Source: Deltaproteobacteria bacterium | GTDB taxonomy: Bacteria; Desulfobacterota; Desulfobacteria; Desulfobacterales; JAHEIW01 | DNA: 33,813 bases | Assembly (NCBI GenBank): GCA_024639185.1 | Contig: JAHEIW010000031.1 | Location: 1-33,813 of the forward strand | Direction of reading: 5' to 3' | Part shown: positions 25,980 to 33,813 of the stretch, piece after piece | Layout: every line of letters starts with the position of its first letter | Numbering within the stretch: the stretch's first letter is position 1 | The notes under the pieces: generated by a model | The model's database searches: none | The model's input: only the letters and a program-made list of their open reading frames with translations | What the model was told of the DNA's origin: nothing | Translations under genes and position numbers: made by a program

Positions 25980-26099
25980 TCAAAGGATTCCCTGCTTCCA
26001 GCCAGAAGCCGTCGGCTAAAACCGTTGATCCTTGAACTAAGACTTAATACGAAAATCTAAAAGTATCAAGGGTGTACAGCTTTGATAGGATGGTGGGAG

Positions 26100-26801
26100 C
26101 TATCGCCCGACCGGTACCAGATACAGCGGCTGTTCATCAACGGGTAGTTGGGCGATTTCCTTGACCGCTTCATCCCGAAAGGCACCGATCACTGCTGTAT
26201 GGAGCCCCAAAGCAATCGCCTGCAAGCATACGTTTTGAGCCGCGTGGCCCACCTCCATATGCACATAGCGAATGCCGCGCTGGCCATATTTTCCGGTGGT
26301 GCGCTCATATACGGCGCTAAACAGCAATACCGCAGGCGCCTCTCGGATGGCTCCCTGACGCAGGGCGGCACGGCTGAGCTCTGCGCGTTTGTCTCCGGAG
26401 ATAATTTGAATCAATGTATGCTGGCGGGGGCTATATTTGTAAATGGCGCAAGGCAGGTTTTCGATCCGGCCGGCGATCACATATATTTCAAGCGGGAAAA
26501 GGGCACCGGCAGACGGGGCTGTGCGGAACCCTCGCGCCGTGGTGATCCCCTGAGCCGACCACACCAGCTGAGAAATCTCGACAAGGTTCAGGGGGTCATT
26601 TTTGTACGAGCGCACCGATCGCCTTGCCATCAAAGCCTTTTCGACCGAGATGTCTCCATCGGTCTGTGGATCGGGCAACTGGATCGTCTGGGTCGGGCTT
26701 GCCGGCGACATGGATTCACATCTCCCGGGCACAGCTGGGGTTAACATCAGCAACATTGCGAGTGTCAGCTGGGCCGCCACCCCGATATAGGCCGGACGCA
26801 T
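26100..26801 (-). CDS. Exported SagB/ThcOx-family nitroreductase-like protein
   Basis: 233 residues. After an N-terminal hydrophobic signal (about residues 6-28, ending near VPGRCES) comes a complete FMN-type nitroreductase fold of the SagB kind: ALMARRSVRSYK, LSQLVWSAQGIT-like ISQLVWSAQGIT, RTAPSAGALFPLEIYVI and HMEVGHAAQNVCLQAIALGLHTAVIGAF. Relatives oxidise thiazoline/oxazoline rings in peptide biosynthesis, but many stand-alone copies have other or unknown roles. There is no YcaO or precursor peptide gene near. The signal peptide would place a flavoprotein in the periplasm. A Cys in the signal region (RCES) does not make a good lipobox. Confidence 0.85.
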   Translation of the reverse strand: MRPAYIGVAAQLTLAMLLMLTPAVPGRCESMSPASPTQTIQLPDPQTDGDISVEKALMARRSVRSYKNDPLNLVEISQLVWSAQGITTARGFRTAPSAGALFPLEIYVIAGRIENLPCAIYKYSPRQHTLIQIISGDKRAELSRAALRQGAIREAPAVLLFSAVYERTTGKYGQRGIRYVHMEVGHAAQNVCLQAIALGLHTAVIGAFRDEAVKEIAQLPVDEQPLYLVPVGR

Positions 26802-26864
26802 GGGTTTAATATCCTTGGTTTAACGATGTCCCATCGCGTGTTATATTGGCAACGGAATCCATAT

Positions 26865-29800
26865 TTAAAGCAGACCGGACTTTCCCGGGTATTTCATCAG
26901 ACGCTCGTGTAATCGTTCGGCCCGTAAACAGAAGGTTTCCAGCTTCGCATCGATGAGTTGCGGAAAAGGGGAACCGTCACTTTCAATGGCCAGAAAGGGA
27001 AGCTGGTCGACATCCGTCAAAACGGCTTTCAGCTGATGATTCGCTGGCTCTGTTGCCAGCTTTTCTTTGCGGGTCATGGTTTCGTTTAAAATGGCTTCCG
27101 ATAACCGGTTGGGCATGCAACCAAACGGGCCGATGGCAATGACACCGCAGGACTGAGAAACGACTTCAGTCAAAGAGCCGCCGACCGTCAGTACCGCTTC
27201 CCCCGGCAGATTTCTGGATATGTGAGGTGCGGCATTTTTAATAAAGGTGGCGATGTCGATGGGCTCGGCGTGCACCAGGCCGGATTGGTTTAGAATCGAT
27301 TTGATCCGCTTTTCATAACGGGTCTGAAATTTATTGCGGATCTTAAATTTTACTTTTTCCATGAGGCCCAGCCTGTCGGGATTCAGATTTTGATCCACCA
27401 TGTAGTTGCAATATAAGATCCATTCGGCCACCGGTGAGCAAATGGTGGCAAATCCTTTTTCCGCCAGACGCTCGGTGATATACTGACGCGAGAGTGCATC
27501 CCGCCGTACGAAAATTTCGCCTGAAAGGGTAATTTTCGGAACCTTTTCAAACGGTTTTTTCATGGGTTGCTGTTGCAGCTGCTGCGCGGTTTGCACAAGC
27601 TGTGCCTCAAGCACAGGAAATTCGCCTTTTTCCAGCGCGCCAAGCAGCGCCCGCCATTCAATTTCAAAGATTTCCATGGCTTTGTGGGGTTCAACCGCAT
27701 TGGCCAGTATCATTGAGCGAATGTCTTCCATGACGTCGGCAATGATCACCGACCACCATCCCCGGGTTTCGAAATCTTTGTCCATCCCCATGTAGCCATC
27801 TTCAGACGTCAGGGTAAACAGGGCCACATCCGGTATTTCAAGCCGCTTGATGAGATCTTCCATAAAGATATAATATTGGCCGAAACGACACGGCCCGGAG
27901 CCGGTGGCAAAGAAATAAATCAGAACCTCATCGTCGCGTTTACCGTTATTGACATAACTGAGCAGCGTTCCGGTGGTCAGAATCAGCGGCAGGCACTCTT
28001 TGCAGGAGGTGTTGGCGCGACCCAGTTTCAATACGGCCTCATCTGAAGGGCGGTGCGCTTTGGCGTTAAAACCCGAGCCTTTCAAAACAGCCGCAAATGC
28101 CTCCGAGGACAGCCTTCCCATTGAGGCCAGCAAAACGGTGACGCGCGGATCGGTCATGGGAATTGCGTCACCCGAAGAGGTCACCACGTTGGCCGTGCCG
28201 TTGTTCTGGGTGATCCGCGCCGGCAGAAATGCTCGCCGGGGCACGACGATTTTATTCTTGGCAATCAGCTGACGGTAGGCCCTCACAATATCTAAAAACG
28301 CTTCAACACGGGTTTCCAACCCGGCATCCGCTGTATGGCTGTCGAGTTCCAGGGTAAGGGACGGTTTGCGGCCCATGATTTCCCGGAAATATCCGACCAC
28401 AAATGAATCCGGCCCGCAGGAAAAATTGGTAATATAGGTGCCAAACAGCTGAGGGTGTCGCTTAACGAGCCGGCCGGCTTTCATCATCAGTTTGCCCATG
28501 CCCCAGTACATATGCCGCTTGGAGCGCTCTTCACTGAAGTTGATAAAATCAAGCGGGATCACCAGAATGCCTCTTGAAGCAAATTTGTGCGGGATGCCCA
28601 TGTGGGCTTCCTCGGCATAACCATTATACGGACGGGAGAATATGACCACGGCAAACGTTTGCGGATCCGCTTCCAGTTCGGCCATGGCCTTTTGACCGAT
28701 GGCCTGCATTTCGGCCAAACAATCCAACTGTCTGCGCAACGCATTTTCAAAGGCAGCTTCAGCCTCCCTGCGCTTGATGCCCATTTGCCGGGCAGCCGCA
28801 ATCAACGGCTGACGTGCATTTGTGATTCCCCCTGATAGATCGATCAGGGGGCTTAGCAGCTGTGTGCCTGTTTCGGCAAGCAGTCTCAATTTTTTACGAA
28901 AGGTGGTTTGTAGATAAAACGTTTCGCCCTGAACCAGCGGGCATACCTGGGAATGATGATTGATGTCGTCATTACTTTCGCTGGGCACGGCTTTAAAATG
29001 CGGCAGAAAAATAAAATCGGGTGGCGGCCGGGTCTCGATCAGCGAATAGAAAAAGCCATGGGCCAGCTCAACCGGATAGCAAAAAGGCGCGTTGCGCTGG
29101 TCAATACCTTCCTGCGAGGCTTCTGGCGGCAAAAGGACCTCATAGCCCAATTCGGTGAAAAAATTGGAATACAGCGGATAGTAGGTGTTCATTAAAAAAC
29201 TGCGATTGAAACCGATGGTTCCGCGTCGGGTGCGACCTGAATTCGTAGGCGTGCGCGCGCCGTATTTTTCAAATATGAGTTGCTGGCGGATGCGTACCAG
29301 ATCCAGTTTGGCGACATCATAATTTACCTTGTGGCGCAGGTTATAATATCGATTGCAGGCACCACCGAAAGGATATTTTTTGCCCTCGACCTGAATCATG
29401 GCAATTTCACAACGGCGATCGCATTTTTCTTTTCCGCCCTTGCAAACGAATGATTTTTCATACGTAACGCTGCGGTTTGCCAGGGTGGCCAGGTCAAATT
29501 GGTCAGCGGGCATCAGTCCGGTATCAATTCGGTTTTTAACAGCCAGCGCAACACCATATGCGCCCATCAGACCGGGCTCCGGCGGTACCACGATCGGTTT
29601 GCCGATCAAAGACGCCATAGCCAACGGAACCGCTGCATTATAGCAGACCCCGCCCTGCATAAATACTTTTTCACCTACGGGTCGGTTGCCCTTGACCCGG
29701 TTTGAATAGTTCATGCAGATGGAGTAGACCAGCCCGGCTACAATATCATTGTGCCGCACGCCCTCGTGAATAGCGTTTTTAATGTCTGAGGCAATGAACG

Positions 29801-31262
29801 CGGCGCACTGGTCGTTAAAATTGGGCGGCTGCTGTCCTTTCAAGGCCACAGCGGCGATTTTTTCCATTTCGACCCCGAGGGTTTCATAGGCGGATTCTTC
29901 TAAAAACGAGCCGGTACCGGCCGAACAGGCCTCGTTCATGGCGTAATCGGACGGCACCGCGTTGGTGATATAGGTATATTTTGCATCCTGGCCGCCGATT
30001 TCAAAAATAGTGTCGACTTTGGGATCAAAATAGACCGCAGCGGTGGCATGCGCTATGATTTCGTTGATAACGCCATCGGTGAGGGCATGTAAACCGGCGA
30101 TCTGCCGGCCCGATCCGCATACACCAAGGCCGATAATCGACAGTTGCGCCGGGTCTACCTGTGTCTGGACTTGTTCCAGGATGGCCTGGTAACAGCTCCG
30201 GGAAGCGCCGACCGGGTCACCATTGGTGCGCAGATAAACCGAGGCCAGCATGGCATCATCGGATTTACGCATGAGCACCGCCTTGGTCGTGGTCGAGCCG
30301 ACATCCAGGCCTAAAATGCAGGTATCGCCGAGGGTCACATCCCCTTTTTCAATCGTTTTGAACTCAACCTCGGCGGCGAAATCTTCCAGCGGCGGCAAGG
30401 TATCAAAAGAGGTGATTTCCGAGCGGAACAAATTAGCCTCGCCCTCAACCGCAGCGGTTTCGTGTTCCAGCGCCCACAATGCGGCTCCCAGCGCTTCAAA
30501 ATAAGGGGCTTCAGCGGGTAAGATCAATCCGGGGATATCCTGTTTGAGGTAATCGACCATCATATGGTTGCGGGCGGTGCCGCCGGTAAGCAATAAATTG
30601 CGCCGTTCCACCTTTTTGAGGAGTTCCAGGATTTTATTGGCCATCATTTTGCACAATCCGGCGGTAACCTGGGATTTTGGAACGCCTTTGTTGGTGGCGT
30701 GGGTGCAATCCGACTTACAGAAGACCGAACAACGCCCTGATACGTGGTGGGGTGACGCCACCGATGCCCATTGGGCCGCTTCATCCAGCGTAACATTCAT
30801 GCGCCGCAGTTGTTGTAGAAAAAATTCGCCGGTACCCGAAGCGCATTTATTTCCGGTTATAACGTTGGAGATGCGACCGGACCGATCCAGCACATAGACC
30901 ATGAATGTTTCGCCGCCGGCCGAAATAATTGCCGGGCAATCAACGTCCGCAGGTTTGACATATTGATAAGCATATTCGACGGCTTCAGGTTCGGATATGG
31001 ACGTCAGGTTTACGAATTTGCGAAATTTACGTCCGGTGGCTGCAATTCGATCAAATGAGCTCAAATTCAGCTGCTCAAAAGCTTTCAGCAGGGTGCGCTT
31101 CGGATCGCCCTCGTGAGGATACGAGGCCGATTCAATCAACAGCGGTTTGGATTGCCGGCTGGGACCACCGTCTTCAGGCTGAACGGACGCCTGTGTTAAC
31201 TGGGCGATCGACACGGTTGATGCCCCTAAACAGATTCCCAAAGATTTTAACGCTTTAGCCAT
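26865..31262 (-). CDS. Giant 2-hydroxyacyl-CoA dehydratase activase / BadF-BadG-type fusion protein
   Basis: 1465 residues. Two ASKHA ATPase domains in tandem come first: one from residue 1 (GICLGASTVSIAQL, KCASGTGEFF near 137), the second from about 318 (GLDVGSTTTKAVLM, ACSAGTGSFLEE near 444). The CxxGTG loops carry the Cys that bind the [4Fe-4S] cluster of such activators. A DUF2229-type region follows (about 680-900; RRGTIGFNRSFLMNTYYPLY, PFCYPVELAHG), then a HgdB-like dehydratase region to the C-terminus (TSCKECLPLILTTG, FFATGSGPCRFGQY). Activators use ATP to inject one electron into a dehydratase. In this single-chain form activator and dehydratase-like modules are joined. Its substrate is unknown. 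It is alone on its strand with no acyl-CoA genes beside it. Confidence 0.9.
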   Translation of the reverse strand: MAKALKSLGICLGASTVSIAQLTQASVQPEDGGPSRQSKPLLIESASYPHEGDPKRTLLKAFEQLNLSSFDRIAATGRKFRKFVNLTSISEPEAVEYAYQYVKPADVDCPAIISAGGETFMVYVLDRSGRISNVITGNKCASGTGEFFLQQLRRMNVTLDEAAQWASVASPHHVSGRCSVFCKSDCTHATNKGVPKSQVTAGLCKMMANKILELLKKVERRNLLLTGGTARNHMMVDYLKQDIPGLILPAEAPYFEALGAALWALEHETAAVEGEANLFRSEITSFDTLPPLEDFAAEVEFKTIEKGDVTLGDTCILGLDVGSTTTKAVLMRKSDDAMLASVYLRTNGDPVGASRSCYQAILEQVQTQVDPAQLSIIGLGVCGSGRQIAGLHALTDGVINEIIAHATAAVYFDPKVDTIFEIGGQDAKYTYITNAVPSDYAMNEACSAGTGSFLEESAYETLGVEMEKIAAVALKGQQPPNFNDQCAAFIASDIKNAIHEGVRHNDIVAGLVYSICMNYSNRVKGNRPVGEKVFMQGGVCYNAAVPLAMASLIGKPIVVPPEPGLMGAYGVALAVKNRIDTGLMPADQFDLATLANRSVTYEKSFVCKGGKEKCDRRCEIAMIQVEGKKYPFGGACNRYYNLRHKVNYDVAKLDLVRIRQQLIFEKYGARTPTNSGRTRRGTIGFNRSFLMNTYYPLYSNFFTELGYEVLLPPEASQEGIDQRNAPFCYPVELAHGFFYSLIETRPPPDFIFLPHFKAVPSESNDDINHHSQVCPLVQGETFYLQTTFRKKLRLLAETGTQLLSPLIDLSGGITNARQPLIAAARQMGIKRREAEAAFENALRRQLDCLAEMQAIGQKAMAELEADPQTFAVVIFSRPYNGYAEEAHMGIPHKFASRGILVIPLDFINFSEERSKRHMYWGMGKLMMKAGRLVKRHPQLFGTYITNFSCGPDSFVVGYFREIMGRKPSLTLELDSHTADAGLETRVEAFLDIVRAYRQLIAKNKIVVPRRAFLPARITQNNGTANVVTSSGDAIPMTDPRVTVLLASMGRLSSEAFAAVLKGSGFNAKAHRPSDEAVLKLGRANTSCKECLPLILTTGTLLSYVNNGKRDDEVLIYFFATGSGPCRFGQYYIFMEDLIKRLEIPDVALFTLTSEDGYMGMDKDFETRGWWSVIIADVMEDIRSMILANAVEPHKAMEIFEIEWRALLGALEKGEFPVLEAQLVQTAQQLQQQPMKKPFEKVPKITLSGEIFVRRDALSRQYITERLAEKGFATICSPVAEWILYCNYMVDQNLNPDRLGLMEKVKFKIRNKFQTRYEKRIKSILNQSGLVHAEPIDIATFIKNAAPHISRNLPGEAVLTVGGSLTEVVSQSCGVIAIGPFGCMPNRLSEAILNETMTRKEKLATEPANHQLKAVLTDVDQLPFLAIESDGSPFPQLIDAKLETFCLRAERLHERLMKYPGKSGLL

Positions 31263-31892
31263 CGATATCGTGTCAACTTTCAGTTGCTTTTGGTTCGTAC
31301 GTTACTGATGAGCCGGTATCCTAACAGTATTCCATGGGAAGGATCGTTGTGGCCCAATATTCGGTTCATGCCTTAGCAGGCCTGTAACCTGATGGTGGAA
31401 TTCATCCTCCAAATATCCGGTCACCCGAAGGTTGGTAAAAAGACAATGCCCGGTCGTATGACGCTATCGCACCCATCAAAAGGCCGGGATTTCCTGAAAG
31501 GGTATTCCTGGGCGACTGCCCGCGTTTTCAAGGCCGTGTAGTGTATAGGCTCCCTCCGGGGCAGAGCCGTTGGTGCTGTATTACTTTAATTTGAATCGAC
31601 TTGCAAGTTTTATGTGATTTGAAAATCAATTTAAGGCATCTGTCAGGTGAATGAATCACCGGATTGAGCGTTTCCGGTTTAATGCCCTCGGCTGACCACC
31701 GCAAAATCGTAAACGTATGGCTATTTTGTCATTCCAATAAAATAAAACGCAAATTGGTTTTCGCAACCGGTTTTAAGTGCGTTATGCTCGATCCGACGCT
31801 TGACATTAAAATTATGGTTTTATACAACTGTTTAGGTTTTTGATAATTAAATGATATCAATGGATTGGAATCCAACTAAAGGAGACACAGCC
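31263..31892. other. Divergent intergenic region, about 630 bp
   Basis: Between the activase start and the outer-membrane lipoprotein start. It should carry both promoters. The only clear structure is a short GGCTC/GAGCC hairpin with an inner CC/GG (31551-31570). I looked for cobalamin, TPP and c-di-GMP riboswitch cores on both strands and saw none. The last 130 bp are AT-rich. An in-frame ATG at 31851 precedes the chosen start of the next gene but lacks a ribosome site. Confidence 0.4.
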
Positions 31893-33368
31893 ATGATGCG
31901 TCGCTATTTTCTGACGAGCGCGGTGGGCATTCTGCTGGGCGGGCTGGTCGGATGCATTAATTTAGGCCCGCATTACCAGCGCCCTGATGTAAATATCGAA
32001 GTCCCGCAATTTTATCAGAGTGGTTCGATCAAATCCAGCGCCGATGCTGTCATTACCGATCGCTGGTGGCAGGATTTCAACGATCCCGAGCTCAACCGGC
32101 TGGTTGAGGAGGTGCTGCAGCACAACTGGGATTTGAAGCAGGCTGCGGCCCGAATTCTGGAGGCCCGGGCCCAGTATGTTCAGGTGGGCGCCGATCGTTG
32201 GCCTCAGATCAATTTTGATTATGACTGGGACCAACGTCGTTTCGGCGGCGTCAACGTCGGCCGCGGACGGACGATTACCACCCACCAGGTGACTTTTCTG
32301 GCACTTTTTGAAATCGATCTGTGGAGTCGCCTGGCCAAAGCCTCCAGGGGAGCCTGGAACGACATTCTTGTGGATGTAGAAAACCGCCGGACGATTGCGC
32401 AAACGTTAGTCGCTGAAACCATCAACCTGTATTTGCAAATCGAAGCCTTTGAGCGCAGATTGCAAATTGCCGCCGAAAGCATTGCGGCCTTTGAACGCAG
32501 TCTTCAGTTTGTCGAAATCCGTTACCGCCGGGGTCTGACGTCTGCCCTGGACGTTCGCCAGGCGCGCAGAATCCTGGCAGGAGCCCAAACCCGTGTTCCC
32601 GAGTTGCAGCAACAATTGGGAATTAACCAGCAGCAACTTTCGATTTTGCTGGGTCGGTATCCGCAAACGCAGCCGCCGCGAACCCAGCCTGCAGATTATT
32701 ACCGGCAGCCGGCAGCGGTTCCAACCGGCCTGGCCTCCAGCCTGTTGCGGCAGCGACCGGATATTCGCGCGGCGGAGATGCGGCTGCAGGCCTTAAACGA
32801 GCAAATCGGGTCAGCTAAAGCGGCCCGCTTTCCGCAAATCACCCTGACGGGCAGTTACGGCTGGAATGCGGATGGTAAGGACCGGCTGTTTAAAAGCGAC
32901 AGCATTATCTGGAATTTTGCCCGGGGCGTCACCCAGCCTCTGGTTGATGCCAATCGCCTGAAGGCCCGCCAGCGGGGCGTTGAAGCTCAGTATCAGCAGG
33001 CGGTTTCGGGCTACGCCAATACCGTCTTAAATGCGTTTGCAGAGGTGGAAGGCGCATTGTTGATCCGCCACAAACAGCTTGAACGCCGGCAGCGCGAGGT
33101 GGTTTTTTTAGAAGAAGCCCGCGCGACCCAGCGGGTCGCGCAAAACCGCTACATAAAGGGTCTGGTGCAATATTTGGACGTGCTTGACGCCCAGCAAACG
33201 CGTTTTACAGCCGAGGATAATCTGGCCCAGGTGGATTTGAGCATTTTGACCAACCGCGTTAATCTGCACCGCGCTTTAGGGGGCAGCTGGGCTGCGCCGC
33301 AACCGATTGTCTTGCAACGTGATGGATACTTTTTTGATTTTGAAACACCTGATACCGTGCTTCCGTAA
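31893..33368 (+). CDS. TolC/NodT-type outer-membrane efflux lipoprotein
   Basis: 491 residues from ATG 31893, with AAAGGAG just upstream and a lipoprotein signal directly after it (lipobox GLVGC, Cys at residue 21). The outer-membrane factor fold is clear: WWQDFNDPELNRLVEEVLQHN opens the first repeat, and RGLTSALDVRQARRILAGAQTRVPELQQQ is the second half of it (quoted in part; residues about 210-240). LLRQRPDIRAAEMRLQALN and RYIKGLVQYLDVLDAQQ are the matching motifs of the second repeat. Such trimers form the exit duct for RND, ABC or MFS tripartite pumps. No membrane-fusion protein or RND pump lies in the window, so its partners are elsewhere, or it may serve the ABC exporter at 6.9-10.6 kb. 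Confidence 0.92.
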   Translation: MMRRYFLTSAVGILLGGLVGCINLGPHYQRPDVNIEVPQFYQSGSIKSSADAVITDRWWQDFNDPELNRLVEEVLQHNWDLKQAAARILEARAQYVQVGADRWPQINFDYDWDQRRFGGVNVGRGRTITTHQVTFLALFEIDLWSRLAKASRGAWNDILVDVENRRTIAQTLVAETINLYLQIEAFERRLQIAAESIAAFERSLQFVEIRYRRGLTSALDVRQARRILAGAQTRVPELQQQLGINQQQLSILLGRYPQTQPPRTQPADYYRQPAAVPTGLASSLLRQRPDIRAAEMRLQALNEQIGSAKAARFPQITLTGSYGWNADGKDRLFKSDSIIWNFARGVTQPLVDANRLKARQRGVEAQYQQAVSGYANTVLNAFAEVEGALLIRHKQLERRQREVVFLEEARATQRVAQNRYIKGLVQYLDVLDAQQTRFTAEDNLAQVDLSILTNRVNLHRALGGSWAAPQPIVLQRDGYFFDFETPDTVLP

Positions 33369-33385
33369 GCATCCACTATATAGAT

Positions 33386-33459
33386 CGGTTGAGCCTGTTA
33401 CCCGTTTGCCCGTAAAGACAAAATTAGACATATCATTCCGATTTCAACGGGCTAAACCG
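33386..33459 (+). repeat. Dispersed GGTTGAGCC hairpin repeat, copy 2
   Basis: CGGTTGAGCCTGTT (33386-33399) faces AACGGGCTAAACCG (33446-33459), 12 of 14 bases complementary. Inside are CCCGTTTGCCC and GACAAAATTAGAC, the same order of words as the copy at 15048-15131 on the other strand. It lies between converging genes. Confidence 0.6.
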
Positions 33460-33499
33460 GTCAACCTAAAGCCGTGGTAAGCGACCTTTGCGTGGGCTT

Positions 33500-33813
33500 T
33501 CAGAGCGTGGCGGGTTTGGTGTGGGTTTCCTGTGCAGCGATTTCTGGGTCAATGCGCCAGGTGACCAGGGGCGAAAGGGTATACAGCAGCATGTAAGCTA
33601 AAGCGGCCTGACCATAATAAGGTGTAAATACCGAACAAATGACAATCAGTGTCCCGCGCCCAAACCAGGGGTGGCGACTCATAAAACGACCCAGGTGCAG
33701 GTAGCGGATCGGATAGGCGTTCATCAGCACGGCAGCGGCAATGACCAGTCCAAAACAAAAAACACCCCAGAACGGAATCCAATTCGAGCCGTCATTGATG
33801 GCCTGGCCGAATA
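33500..33813 (-). CDS. CDP-alcohol phosphatidyltransferase family (PssA-like), C-terminal part
   Basis: The gene runs out of the window; 104 C-terminal residues are seen, ending at TGA (complement of 33500-33502). The visible part is mostly hydrophobic, with about three membrane segments. MNAYPIRYLHLGRFMSRHPWFGR followed by hydrophobic helices and LLYTLSPLVTWRID (quoted in part) resembles the C-terminal part of phosphatidylserine synthase PssA, which has the order 'YRSFK...RRPF...LY-LSGP'. The catalytic DGxxAR motif would be upstream and is not visible. The soluble tail is short. Confidence 0.7.
   Translation of the reverse strand, partial: FGQAINDGSNWIPFWGVFCFGLVIAAAVLMNAYPIRYLHLGRFMSRHPWFGRGTLIVICSVFTPYYGQAALAYMLLYTLSPLVTWRIDPEIAAQETHTKPATL

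Noticed and set aside
31440-31600. Possible riboswitch or 6S-like RNA upstream of the activase or the outer-membrane lipoprotein
   Set aside because: Only a short GGCTC/GAGCC hairpin is clear, and no conserved core of a known class was found on either strand.

Overview
The window looks like a chromosomal segment of an anaerobic Desulfobacterota bacterium (a sulfate-reducer-type 'deltaproteobacterium'). This rests on protein resemblance and not on a marker gene. The bacterioferritin closely resembles the Desulfovibrio type. The formate-tetrahydrofolate ligase suits a Wood-Ljungdahl methyl branch. There is a very large 2-hydroxyacyl-CoA dehydratase activase of the type common in strict anaerobes, and two decayed B12-binding radical SAM genes. 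Intergenic spaces carry low-complexity phrase repeats. No rRNA, tRNA, CRISPR array or intact insertion sequence was seen.

Layout. 0-2.1 kb: the end of a molybdenum hydroxylase operon (Mo, FAD and 2Fe-2S subunits in XdhABC order). 2.1-2.8 kb: bacterioferritin with its own promoter and terminator. 3-4.4 kb: an HDOD signalling protein, tail-to-tail with a B12/radical SAM gene that has lost its core. 4.6-6.4 kb: fhs on the minus strand with a strong terminator. 6.9-10.6 kb: a heterodimeric ABC exporter (minus). 10.7-12.7 kb: an RNase II-family exonuclease (plus). 12.7-13.4 kb: about 700 bp of non-coding DNA rich in inverted repeats. 13.4-15 kb: a YbaK/EbsC deacylase and a TetR regulator with a dyad over its promoter. 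15.1-16.6 kb: a pseudo-HAD/AIR-synthase fusion. 16.8-17.5 kb: a second decayed B12/radical SAM gene, this one with TPR repeats.

17.5-22.4 kb is the most interesting part. A lipoprotein fusing a GNA1162-like domain to a right-handed beta-helix and a two-FHA, single-TM, TPR-like protein lie on the minus strand. Divergent from them is a second GNA1162-like lipoprotein, preceded by what reads as a c-di-GMP-I (GEMM) riboswitch and an intrinsic terminator. Together they suggest an envelope system with one arm under c-di-GMP control.

22.7-26.8 kb: a glycerophosphodiesterase, a small cysteine-rich exported protein, a UMF1-type MFS transporter and an exported SagB-like nitroreductase. 26.9-31.3 kb: the 1465-residue activase. 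31.9-33.8 kb: an orphan TolC/NodT-type outer-membrane lipoprotein and the 3' end of a CDP-alcohol phosphatidyltransferase gene (PssA-like).
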